Origin: Zingiber officinale
Taxonomy: Eukaryota; Streptophyta; Magnoliopsida; Zingiberales; Zingiberaceae
Direction: 5' to 3'
NCBI RefSeq assembly: GCF_018446385.1
Contig: NC_056000.1
Span: 37,609,511-37,673,510, forward strand
DNA: 64,000 bases
Below are positions 37,033 to 48,120 of this stretch, in pieces. The position numbers and the translations under genes are program-made. Below the pieces are notes generated by a model. It had not been told where the DNA came from. It did no database searches and saw only the letters and a program-made list of their open reading frames with translations. Positions within the stretch are counted from its first letter, which is position 1. Each line of letters opens with the position of its first letter.

Positions 37033-38391
37033 TGTAGGATCGATGACATGCTAGAGAGGGGAGGTGAATAGCACTCGTGGCTTTTTCACTCATTCCGGAA
37101 AACTCAAAGTAACGCAGCAGAATAAAGAACAAGACAAAAGCAATGCTAACACAATTTTTTTTACTTGGTTCGAAGGTTGTGTCGACTCCTACTCCAAGGC
37201 CCGTGATTGTTGATCACTTTCGATGGGAAATCACTAATAGTTTGCAAATCTTTTACAAGTAAGCAATTACAAGTACTAAAAAAAACAAAGTATACTGACA
37301 ATAAGGAATTAGGAATTTGTTCGTCGATTGTTGGAGTAGTGTTGAAGAAAGCAACAGTTGTTCGTTTCTTGATCTCAGAAATTATGTTGTTGAAGCAACC
37401 GGTCGAGCCCTCCTTAAATAGCCAAGCTAGGTTTGATCCAGATCCACTGATCTCGGGATCAGATTTAACTCATCTTTGATCGATCGACCGATCCCCTAGT
37501 TCAGTCGACCAATCCTGCTTGAATCGGTTCGTCTTCTCGTCCAGATTCAACTTCGGATGAGTCCTCGTTCGATCGACCAATCCTGCTATCCTCGCTGACT
37601 TATCTAGTCTGATACGATCAATCCGGCCTGATCTCGGTCATCACATATCCATTGTTCGGTCGATCGATCCCCAGGTTCGGTCGACCAATCCTTCGGTCGA
37701 ATTCGATCAACTGGCTGGAAATCAACTCTGTTTGCTTGGAGGTTCGATCGACCTATCCCCGGTTCGGTCGACCGATTAGGGTTAAGTCTGACTCTGTAAA
37801 ACTGTTAGTTTCCTGCAAAATAGAGTTAGACAAAATAGCCAATAATATATAAATCATTAACTTGATAGCTTTCGGACTGTCCGGTTCTGATTTCGGATTT
37901 CATCCGAAAACCCTAGGTCAAACCGACGCCTGCTGTTCCCTCAACGGGGAACGCATCCTCACCTACTCCTCTCAGGAGAGATTACATGTTGCCAGACCGG
38001 TCCTCTGGACTGACTGGACTTTCTGCCTAGGGTTATCACCCCCTATACCTCCCCTAGAGTTTTCCATAACCTAGGGTTACCACCCCCTAGGACCTAGGGT
38101 TACCTCCCCTAGGGTTTTCCATAACCTAGAGTTACCACCCCCTATGGTTTTCCACCTACCTAACCTCAGCTAGGACTTTCCATCACCTAGGGTTACTACC
38201 CCTTAAGACCTAGTGTTACCACCACCTAGGATTTTTCACATGCCTAGAATCCACTAGGACTTTTACCTAAGATAACTTAGGACTTTCCTGCAAACTCAAT
38301 CAATCTTGTTAGATCACAAGACAACTTAACTTTGGACTCTTTGACATAATCAAAACTCAGGTTTGATCGTCTGATACTTCTCGCACCAATA
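37033..38391 (-). mobile_element. 5' LTR of the SIRE-like copia element
   Basis: It begins TGTAGGATCG next to the primer-binding site and ends CACCAATA before the resumed gypsy LTR; the outer CA appears as TA. Inside are repeats of GATCGACCGATCC/GGTCGACCAATCC type (37470-37790) and a minisatellite around CCTAGGGTTACCACCCCC (38020-38240). The outer end is set by the return of gypsy LTR sequence. Confidence 0.75.
38020..38240 (+). repeat. CCTAGGGTTACCACCCC minisatellite
   Basis: About eight imperfect units of 20-35 bp, each with CCTAGGGTTACC or a close variant followed by ACCCCCTA. It contains AGGGTT, but the units are too long and irregular to be telomeric repeats. Confidence 0.8.
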
Positions 38392-38499
38392 GCCTGGCCC
38401 TAACGCTCTTTGTGTTGCAGCACCGCGAGGAGTCTTCATCCATTCAACAGTAGAGTCGCATTCCCAACAAACCATCTTCTCAGCTTTCGGATAGGATCA
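38392..38499 (+). repeat. left LTR of gypsy element, 3' piece, and primer-binding site
   Basis: It matches 44866-44972: CTAACGCTCTTTGTGTTGCA, GAGGAGTCTTCATC and TTCTCAGCTTTCGGATAGG. Immediately after it, ATTTGACGTTGTCTGTGGAA (38501-38520) is a mutated form of the gypsy primer-binding region TTTGGCGCCGTCTGTGGGAA. Confidence 0.85.
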
Positions 38500-38546
38500 T
38501 ATTTGACGTTGTCTGTGGAAACTTCACCTACATCCAAAACGTGAAG

Positions 38547-40250
38547 ATGGAAGATGCTGGACTACTCACCACCATGACCTTAATGCAAGAGGAACCGGAA
38601 ATGTTGGTAAACGCTTGAGCTGTAAGAATGGTGCAACAACAACAACAAGCAGCAACCGAGTGTCGAACGCTAAACGACCCGGCCATATCTGCTACTGGCC
38701 AGCATACTGAGCATGGGGCCCAAGTGGAGGGTCCAGCCAGATAACAACTAAACCATACTGCACTAGGTGCCTTCTTTGACGTCCCTGTCCCGCCTACCGC
38801 TAGTGTTAGATGCACCAATCCCATACCATAGGGCGTTATTCCGAACGCCCTCGGAAAAACATGGCTAAGTGAAGAAGACGCAGGGATCATCCTCTGAAAA
38901 TGCGCCCGCCTAGGATGTTCGTAAAAGCAAAGCACCCCGATCTAACGATTCTCCCAAGCGGATTGACACGCTGTTCTCTTAGGAAATCCTAATAAATGAC
39001 AAGTTGTCAGCCCATTTCCAAGCCCTATCAATCGGGGAGTATGGAGGAGCATCTGACCCCGAAGATCATTTACTTAAGTTTAAGAATATAGTCTTGTTCC
39101 ACTAGTATACAGATGAAGTCAAATGCCAAGTGTTTCTCACTACCCTGTGGCAAGCTCGATGCAGAGATTGTTCAAAGGACTGCCAACCAAGTCCATCTAT
39201 AGCTTCAAAGAAACTATTAGCGGTCTTCCTTCAACACTTTGCCAACCGTCATTGCTATCAGAAAATGACGGTAAATTTGTTTTCGCTAAAGCAAGGGCCC
39301 AAAAAAACGCTGCGAGCTTATATCAAGAAATTCAACCAAGTGGTCATGGATGTACAGTTAGCCACTCAGGAAATTTTGGTAAGTGCATTTTCATAAGAAC
39401 TTACAAATAATGATTTTTTCCAATCCCTCATCAGGAAGCCTCCGAGGGATTTCGACCATCTACTCGGACGAGCCACAAAATTTATTAACGTTGAAGAAGC
39501 CCAGTCCACTCGGAAGAAAGAAATGGTTCCTGACCCAACTGTTGCTCCTGAGCGTCGACCGGCCAACAGTAATTTGCCTCCAAAAGGGCCCCAATCAAGC
39601 CCTCCACAACAACATTGGGAATCTCGACCGCACGCAGTCCATATATAGAAGTCAATCGGACAATATTCCCTAAGCCCTGATAGTGGATGCTAATATTTTG
39701 TACCTACCATCGCTCCGCCACACACAACACAAAGGGCTGCTACCATTTTAACCCGCACCGACCGACTCACCAAGAATTCCATCGGCAATCTCTTTCTCCC
39801 AACAACCAATGTTATCACTGATCAAAGGGACCTCCATGTTAGAACAACGCACCCGCCGATTAGAACCGGCAATCGCCCCAACCAAGAGACCACCAAAGGC
39901 ATGTTCGAGTGTCTGTCGAACGACCGCCATGCCACTTGACTCTGGAGGAATAAAATCATGGCAATGTTGCCCGAGGAGACATTGGCATAATAGTCGATGG
40001 CCCGACTGAAGGTGATTCTAACCGGGCCAAAAAATCACATGCATGCTGATTGGAAAATCCACGCAGTCATGTGCAGTAAGGAAAAGGCACAGGGTCTGAA
40101 AATTAATTTTGGCTCTAAAGATTTAGAAGGGGTGGAAATCCCTTATGATGCTGCCTTAATTATTAAAGCATTGATTGTTAACATACTATTCATCGTATGT
40201 TTGTTGGCATAAGCAGTTCAGTCAACATTGTTAACTATAAGTGAGCTTAT
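38547..40250 (+). pseudogene. gypsy gag and protease remnant
   Basis: An ATG at 38547 opens MEDAGLLTTMTLMQEEPEML, followed by a stop within 25 codons. The capsid domain appears at 39123-39396: VFLTTLWQA, SFKE/SKK, LFSLKQGPKKTLRAYIKKFN and QEILVSAF, then PPRDFDHLLGRATKFINVEE (39430-39490). The protease region is recognisable by KINFGSKDLEGVEIPYDAAL (40080-40160). The active site reads FVGISSSVNIV (about 40195-40230) where the family has a DTGS core, so the catalytic Asp is lost. Several frameshifts exist. No reverse transcriptase or integrase follows. Confidence 0.8.
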
Positions 40251-40560
40251 TCTCACGCCCAAGTCTCAGACTCTTGAGTTGATTGATCGAGTTATAAATA
40301 AGTGTGCTCTCACGATTGAGTCTCAGACTCTCGAGTCACTCGGCCGAATTATAAGTGAGTTTGCTCTCATGACTAAGTTACAGAGTCTTAAACCATTTGG
40401 TCGAGTTATAACTGAGCTTGCTCTCACAACTAAGTCCCAGACCCTCGAGCTATTCGGTTGAATTATAAGCGAGCTTCCTCTCACGCCTCAATCTCAAACT
40501 CTCGAGTCGATCGATCGAGTTATAAGTGAACATTTTCTCACACCTAAGTGTCAAAACTCT
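40236..40560 (+). repeat. 57-bp tandem repeat, 5.7 units
   Basis: Units start at 40236, 40293, 40350, 40407, 40464 and 40521, each exactly 57 bp and beginning TATAA. Because 57 is 19 codons, the plus frame 40228-40461 reads as a 19-residue repeat of the form xISELALTTKSQTLESLGR. The array directly follows the dead protease site. Confidence 0.95.
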
Positions 40561-41213
40561 CCCAAAACTCTGGGAAATTACTATTATAAAAGTTCTTTAT
40601 GACAATGGTCGAGTAAACCCAAAAAGCAAAAAAAAAAATCAAGGCCAAGGAAACTGAGGAAGGCATTTAAATGTTAAGGCATTCAAAAGTTAAAAGTGGA
40701 AAAACAAGGGATAATATATACGCAGCATGGAAAGTTATCAAGGTTTTACAAAATTCACGGAATAACTTGAAAAGGACACTACACGAAATCAGCAAAGGCA
40801 TCGTCGGGGATCACTTATAGAATTTTTTGGCGCTTGATGGTGGTCTTGTGGACCTCAGTTGATAAATAGACATCATTCTTCAATTACTTGAGGGTATCCT
40901 TTTTTGTGACAAAAGGCGAATACGTGCTTGCCCCCACCAACTCGTCCCAGGATCAATACGGAGAAGGTTAATCACGGGCGACTACTAGCCTTTAGAATAA
41001 TGACTAGCACATAAGGGAGGTATTTACCTCGGCTTTGCCAAGATTCGAATTCCAGACTTCATTGTGGCAACACCTCATGCTTGAGGGTACCCTTGATGCT
41101 ATATCCAAACACCTTGTTGGTCCAATTAGCTATCATTTGGTTGAAACTCCTAGAGTGAAGATAATCAACCTTGTAAACTTATAGACGACCGAACTCCACA
41201 ACTTTATAATTGA
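40561..41213. other. no gene; gypsy internal spacer
   Basis: No coding family was recognised. It lies between the 57-bp array and the C-terminal end of the antisense ORF. Confidence 0.5.
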
Positions 41214-43369
41214 TTATCTCCACTCGGGAGGCTTCAAGCTCAGCTTTAAGTGCCACCAGCTCAGCATCATTCTCAGCTATTGTTTGTTGGTGCTCCCCGA
41301 GCTAAAGCTCGTTCGCTGCTTGTTCAGCCATCCAACTAACTTGCTTGGTGAGCAGAGCGGCTTCCACCTCTTCAAGCTTTTTGGCCAAGGCACAGGCTTC
41401 CTTATTCTTGATGTTCAAGTCCTCTATGGCTCTAAGTTTCCTGACATTGTCGAGTTGATGCGTAATTCGTAATTCTAGGTCTACTTCATTAACCGTTTGA
41501 GCTAGACGGCTTGGTCGTTATTCTTGTTCCTCTCCACTATAAGTGCCCGCTCGGACCCTAAAAGCTATTCAGATTACTTTACCAGGTCTTCCTTTAATTG
41601 GGCCACCTCTGAAGAAAGCTGCTAAGCGGTTGCTTAAGGTGCACTCGATCCCCCGGCTATGTCCTGCAGTTGTTTATATTCGTGGCTTAGCTGAGCTAGC
41701 CACTGGCATATATCCCAACCATCCACTCAAAACTGTTAAAACAAATGAAAGGTCAAGTAGAGCCGACCGGAAAGCACAAGTGTTTAAAAACTAATTACAC
41801 TTATCCCAGTAGAATTTTGGCTAAAATGATCAACCAACTCTTTGGGGGAACTTGTCGTCACTCGGGCTCTTGCGTCCACCCAAGTCTGTTCTAAAGGTCC
41901 TTGAATTCTGATCTTATGCTCTGGGGAGCGTGGCTCGTTAAGGTCTGAGTGACGTCATTCATTTGTAGGCAGCTTGAGGACGGTCGTAATGCATGCGCCT
42001 GTGAGTCCCCGAGCTAATAGGCTCCGAGCTAGACTTGCGTTTGGATTTGGATAAAGGGGTGGAACGTATGGTGGAGAGAAGGGACACCGAGTCGACTAGT
42101 GGAGCCATCAGATAGGAGATGGGTTGCGCAAGGATAGTGTCGGCCAGAAGCTCAAACAAGGAAGGAGTCCAATTAGATGAAGTGACAGTTGGCCATCCGG
42201 CTGCTCTCTCGGGGGCAGCAGAGGTAGAACTTTCTCCCCGCTCGAAACATGGTGGGGCGATTGACGCAACTACAAATGTTTAGGGAGCAGAAGTGGTCAA
42301 TCAAACAGAAGTGGCAGATGCTTCCGTTTGAAGTCTTTTACCGTGTTAACACTGAAGCAGTGGCTCGGCAGAAGTTGTGGACTGCAAAGGAATTGCTATA
42401 GGCACCAGAGAAGGGCACTCTAGAGGCAACTCCTCAGTGTTAGTAGTGGCATCACTCCCCGCCACTCGACTTGCTCCTTCACCGATCAACTCCTCAGAGG
42501 GTCCGATCAGAAGGAGCCCGTGTCTCTCCAGCTCAGCCACTCCACTAACCTCGAGCCCCTCATCAGTCAACTTAGTGGAGTTGCTTAACAGAGCATTCCA
42601 CATCACTTTAGCTGCAAAAAAGAAAAAGAAATCAATTAGATCCAAAAATGACAGAGAAGAATTTCTCACCAAAAGAGTCAAGCAGCCAAGCGTGAATCGG
42701 ACTTAGCGCGAACATGTATAGCACTCCCTCAAGTAGCAACTTATGAATGTGATACCTTAGCCCGGTCAGCTACGCGACAGCTTGGAGGTAGATCGGTTCC
42801 CACCTATATTTACCCAACTCAGGAGAATTGGATAATTCCATTTGCCAGCCGGTCAAGAAAGATGCCCGATCAAGAAGTCAGAGGTAGAAGTAATGAGACT
42901 TCCAACTTTTGTTGGATGAAGGCATTTTATCGAAGTACATGACGCCCACTCGGGCTTGAAAATGAAAGACGTCTGACTCGGATAGTTTTGGGTAATAAAA
43001 ATAATGAAAAATGCATGGATGTAGAAGAATCATGTACAACAAGAATAGTACTACAATCCCATACAAAAGGCTAAATGAATTAGGAACCAGCTGCTGAAGG
43101 GGAATATGAAAATATCTACAGACTTCAGAAAAAAAACAAGGATGTATCCGAAAATGGAGGCCAACATAAAGTTCGTCCTTAAAAAAAGTAAGAAAGCCAT
43201 CTGGAGGGGTGTGGGGGTGATCATAGGCAAAGGGGATGGCGAGTTGATGAGTGAAGGAAATGTGGTACATAAGTTTCATTTGATCCACTTCATCGCCATT
43301 GAAGTCGAACGAAGTGGAAGTATACCACAAGCCAAGGACAACAGGAGGAGGAGAAGGGGAAACGGCCAT
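41214..43369 (-). pseudogene. antisense ORF of the gypsy element (PF04195-type)
   Basis: On the strand opposite to gag, 42878-43369 encodes a 163-residue piece with FTHQLAIPFAYDHPHTPPDG, FKDELYVGLHFRIHP, IPLQQLVPNSFSLLYGIVVL and FHFQARVGVMYFDKMPSSNK. This is the 'putative gypsy type transposon' domain found in plant gypsy elements of the Tat/Ogre side. Further down, 42346-42681 gives a Ser/Glu/Leu-rich linker, and 41214-41500 a coiled coil (IEDLNIKNKEACALAKKLEE). Frameshifts and stops separate the parts. Its function is unknown. Being antisense within the element, it would need its own promoter. Confidence 0.75.
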
Positions 43370-44092
43370 GGAAAAGGAGGGCGATTGAAAGTTGAGGGAA
43401 GAAAGATGAAACTTATTAGGAACAGATCATCGGCAACAGCAAACAGAGAACGAAAAGGAAGAAGATGAAAACGAAACCAAAGGCAACATAGTGCAAAGGA
43501 AAACGAAAGCCTTAAAACCCCCAAGATCGGTTATTCATGGTCGTTCGATCAAGGGTTTAGGGAAAAGATATTTAATCTGGTCCATCGAATTCAAAAGGCA
43601 ACTATCACATTAAATTCTAGCAGTCGCATGTCACATCAAACATTCGGCGGCACAAGAGTGTGGCACGTGACGATCAATCAAAAGATGCATTTATGAGGAA
43701 TAGAAGTAATCAGCAGACTCATGATGAAAAAGCATGCACGGCAAACTTTGCATTAATGACGGGGGATTTGATCGATTTTCAAGAAATTACGATGACATCG
43801 GCCGTAAGCCTAAGGCACTGTGGAGAATTAAGGTCCGTGCGGGAAAAACAAGCATAGGGCAACAGCAGCTAAGTACCGTCAACTTGCGAGTCGAACGATC
43901 GCGTACTACAAATCCCCCATTCAAGAAGTAGAGAATTCACGGAGCAACTATCGATAAAGGCAATGTTCGTTTAAGCTGAGCAACATCCAAGTAAGCAAAG
44001 CCCCCCGTCGGAAATGAAAACTGCAAATAATACTAAGGGTCCAGTTAGTCGGACTTGCAATCTCCTTCGACTAGACTTAGAGGGGAGGTTTG

Positions 44093-44972
44093 TGAAATGA
44101 TGATCAAAATGGACCCCCCAAAAAGTGGGTCAAAGTAGGGAAGGTCAGCTAACATGGATGTCAAAGTCACGTAGTTAAAGTCACATGGTTGGTCGGGCCT
44201 GGAACTGCTGACCGGGCTTGGCTGGCCAAGTGGGTCTTGAACCGCCGATTGGGCATGGATGGCCGATCGGACCTCTCGATCAATCGTACTTCATGACGTA
44301 CAAACGAGGCTTGAAACTAAGTATTAATTTACTCGGCCCACTGCTCTATCCGATCGAACATAAGGATTGATCGGACTTGTTGTGCCTTCTAGGCAAATAA
44401 AGAGGGTGGGTGAAGAACGAGTCACTGGTTGCGTTCTATAAGGTTGTGCTAGTGAGCTTCCTGAGTGATGGTCGGTCAACCTAACGCGAGACTCATAGAC
44501 TTGTAATTTCGTACCCTTTTGAAAGTTTGTGTTGTAAAAGACAGAGACTATCCTGCAAGTAAATCGTACTTTAGAAGTTTTCAGCCTGTCCAATCACAGA
44601 GATTTGCACGTTCATTTAAGGAAAGGTGTTGGAGTCATTTTATAGTCTACCCTTTCTTAGGAATACTTTGGAAAGTGTGTAAATACTTTAGGATACGTGC
44701 ATAAACACAACAACGACACTATAAAAGGAGGGTCTCCATTTATAGGTGAGGATATGTGATGCTCTAGGTTTTGGCACTCTCTTGCTACAGTTTACTTCCA
44801 CTATTTTTCCTCACCACTCAATCACTTAAGCGTCCAAGGGCCAACGTCAATGACTCCTTCTCTGGCTTGGTACTAACGCTCTTTATGTTGCAAGACCACG
44901 AGGAGTCTTCATCTAGTCAACAACAGAGCCATGTTCCCAGCCAACCATTTTCTCAGCTTTCGGACAGGGTCA
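44093..44972 (+). mobile_element. right LTR of the gypsy element
   Basis: It starts TGAAATGATG after the purine tract AGAGGGGAGG (44080-44089) and ends GACAGGGTCA. The length is 880 bp. The TSD CTCTG follows. A likely promoter lies at 44720 (CACTATAAAAGGAGGG), about 250 bp before the LTR end. Confidence 0.9.
44718..44734 (+). promoter_or_regulatory. probable TATA box of the gypsy LTR
   Basis: CACTATAAAAGGAGGGT is a strong TATA match at the usual place inside the right LTR, between a U3-like and an R/U5-like part. The corresponding left-LTR sequence is deleted. Confidence 0.55.
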
Positions 44973-44977
44973 CTCTG

Positions 44978-46116
44978 CATGCTTATTTACCTTGAGGAAA
45001 GTGAGTACATGCGATGTAATTTTTATAACTGAAAAAGGGTACATGCATCATTTTTTGAGTATATGACATAATTTTGAGAGTCGAAAAAAACACATTCGCC
45101 ATTTTTTTTATATGGTGTAATTTTATGAATGAAAAGGGGATACATGTGTTGTTTTGTTTCTATCCATCGCTTTTTGTCTGATTTTGAGATAATCAATTTT
45201 AACTCCAAACTATCAACTGATGGATTGTATTTCTTTTCTCTTTTAAAATTTTAATAAAATAAACAATAAAAACTTTTTATTAATTTTATTTTCCCCTCTC
45301 CCAGCTAAACAAAGCATTAAGGCTATCAAACGTGTCTAATGCAAAGATGGCTTCTTATAGGCAAAGGTATAAGTGGATTTTTTTTTTTTTTGAAATTATA
45401 GTATTGCCTATTTATAGTCCTCTGCATTGTGCCCTAACATACTTGCTCATCGCGTCTTTTTAAATCATCGTCGTGTTTACATGGTGGTCATTCACCAGAG
45501 TTTGGACGGACAATGAGCCTCCCTTCACAATCGTCATTGCACTCTTTGCCTTGCTCGCAAGGTCCCCTTCATCCCTCGCCTTTATTTGGCCACAATTGTG
45601 AGCCTCCTTCATTCTCTATCCACAAGCTCCATTCTACTTATCTCTCTATTCATCAATTATTCATGAACTTTTATTAAACAAATTAAATTCATTACTGTTT
45701 TTATAAATTATTTTTTTATATCAGCAATCTTTCTTTTCTATCAAATACTTGTCGAACCAAATATCCATTGGAACCAAGCTGAAAGTAAAGGGAACAATGG
45801 ACGAATCAAGCTCAAATCATACACCAAGGCATAAACCAATTCAGAAACCCTAGCAACTTGGTAACCCTAAACTATTGTTTCCTACTCCTGTGGGGAAAAC
45901 CCCCCTTGAAGGGAACAATCTAAGCAGAGTAAACAGAATTCCATTGAATACTATCTGCAACTGTTGAAGTAAACATGGAATGAATATGTAGTAAACAGGT
46001 GTTATCCAGGTTTGATGGAAACAATAGAGTAAGAACAAAAAATGAAGCATGTAACCAGAAAAACTAGATTTTGTAACAATACCTGATAACAAGTTTTTTT
46101 GTTTATATATACAATT
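44978..46116. other. no gene between gypsy element and ABC1 gene
   Basis: AT-rich DNA with a run of T (45379-45391). Nothing recognisable by family was seen. The last few hundred bases hold the 3' untranslated region and downstream DNA of the ABC1 kinase gene, which is read toward this stretch. Confidence 0.5.
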
Positions 46117-48089
46117 TCAAAATTGGTCGGGAAAAAAATAATCAATGGATCGCGCCCAGTCTTCTTTGAGTAGCAGTGTTTTTAGTGTGCTCATTATATC
46201 GAAGCCAGGATCCAACTTCCGTTGCCATCCCTGCAAGTAGACAAGCTGCAGTTGTAAGATTTCGAGTTCTCAAAAGGTAATATAATAAAATTATAAAAAA
46301 AAACTAATTTTCATGTGTTGTTGGCGAAGATTCTAGAAAGTTCTAAAATTGATGGATGGACCTCACATGGATAACTAGGGGAACTATAGTTGTGCGAACT
46401 GGAGTATTCATAGGCAACCTAGCGAAACCAACTCTTAATGGCACCATCGTTGAAAGGCCGACTAATGCAACATCAGAGTGTTTGCAGCTTTTTTTAGTTG
46501 CCTTTTCCACTGCCTTTTTTTATATCAACCGAAACACAACCGACCAACCGAAAGAGACAAAGGAGGAATCTCGCACCCCTTGCACTCATTTCACGCCTAG
46601 CTGGGCCAAGTTTTCATCTACCTTGTACTTATTTTAGCAAAGACTCAGCCCACTTCCGGCTGAATTGCTTCCAACTCAGATAAACTAGAGACTTGAATCA
46701 ACAGGCCAAACCACACCGCCACTCAGGACTTCCATATGAACGTCTGGACTAGACCCTGAATCCACTTTGGGCAGTCCTACATTGTCTAGACCAAACCATA
46801 TTAACTCGGACAACCCTACAACCCAAGTCCAGTATGGACCGACAGCCTACAAAAATTTATGCCAGGCAAAACAGGACTTCATTAGCCTAGACTAAATTCA
46901 AACTTGTATCCAACTACATGGCAACACGATCCGAGCCAACTAATAAATTTAACAGACTAGTATTTAATCTTTGGTAGTTTTGTGATCCAACCACAATAGC
47001 ATGGTAGTATGCAAGACATATGTAAGAAATCCAAAGTAAACTTGACACATGTCCATTTAAATTTCGTATCTCTACTAAATCAGTGATCTTACCTAACCAA
47101 AAATCGCATTAACCAAAGGCAATATGAATGAGCAAGTGCATTAACCATATATGCGTATGTACCTCGAGAACCAGAATGGTCACCATCACAGTGCAAACAT
47201 TGCCATCAACACTGACTCTATGGCGCCGAACTTGCTCAAGCAATTGGTGCATGCATTCCACCGGATGAAAGACATCACCCTCAGAGGTGCCCCAAAATGT
47301 AAATGTCTTCTCCAACTCCTGCTTACAGAAATAAAGATGCAAATATTGCATGAACAAGAAGTTCGAAATTAAATATGAAGTTCAATAATATGTAAGCTAT
47401 AAATTCCTAATTTAAGAATGTAGAAAGTTTAATTTAACAAAAATTTCTGATCTGCGTCAGAAAGTACTTGTTAAATTCCTTGTGTTTTGCAAATTTTGAG
47501 CACAATCACAGTTGCACTTATAGCTCATTTGGTGATCTTATTATTACTGTAGAAAATATATTGCGGTAATGATGACATACTGAGTACTAAATATCTATAT
47601 GTTTTGATTACTATGAACTGACTAGTCTTACCAAAGACACATCTCCTAGGGTTGTTGTTGGAATACCATATCGTGATAAATTGATGAAGACGTAAATAGG
47701 ATACTCAAATCTTGAATTATGCAGAGGAATTTTACAAACTAAAAAGTTTAAAAAAAAAAATACTTGAGTGAATAGTTAAGATGAATGGGGGTAAAAATTC
47801 TCTGCAAGTTTTAGACATCTTGTATTTGTCATTCAACAAAAAGAAAATATTAATTAAGATCTTAATAATAGAATAAATGTAGACAGTTGAAGGGGGGGAA
47901 AAAAGCTTTTATAGGTCCTTTATGATAATTGTGTGCCCCAAGGACTAAAAAGAAGCTTTCCTAAAACTATGGTACAAACAATCATATTTTGAGTCAGAAC
48001 ATTAACTAGCTCTGAAATTGTACATACAAAATTTAGCGTAGAGTAATGAAAAATGTAAAGATGAATATGTGAGGTTCAAATGTTACTAA

Positions 48090-48120
<31 letters not shown>

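Larger units (their letters stand above)
28323..44972 (+). mobile_element. gypsy element (plus) holding CACTA and copia insertions
   Basis: CTCTG at 28318-28322 and 44973-44977 is the TSD. The left LTR starts TGATACGG (28323) and the right LTR starts TGAAATGATG (44093); both share AAAGTAGGGAAGGTCAGCTA and TCACATGGTTG. The left LTR is cut at 28420 by a CACTA end and resumes at about 38392 with CTAACGCTCTTTGTG, homologous to 44868. LTR sequence matching about 44191-44861 is missing, so a deletion accompanied the insertions. The interior, 38500-44092, lacks reverse transcriptase and integrase, so the element was non-autonomous. Confidence 0.88.

Noticed and set aside
38020..38240. Possible interstitial telomeric repeat
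   Set aside because: AGGGTT occurs, but within irregular 20-35 bp units, not as tandem 7-bp plant telomere units.
38528..38935. 135-codon minus-strand frame
   Set aside because: It is antisense to the start of the gypsy gag and has no recognisable domain.
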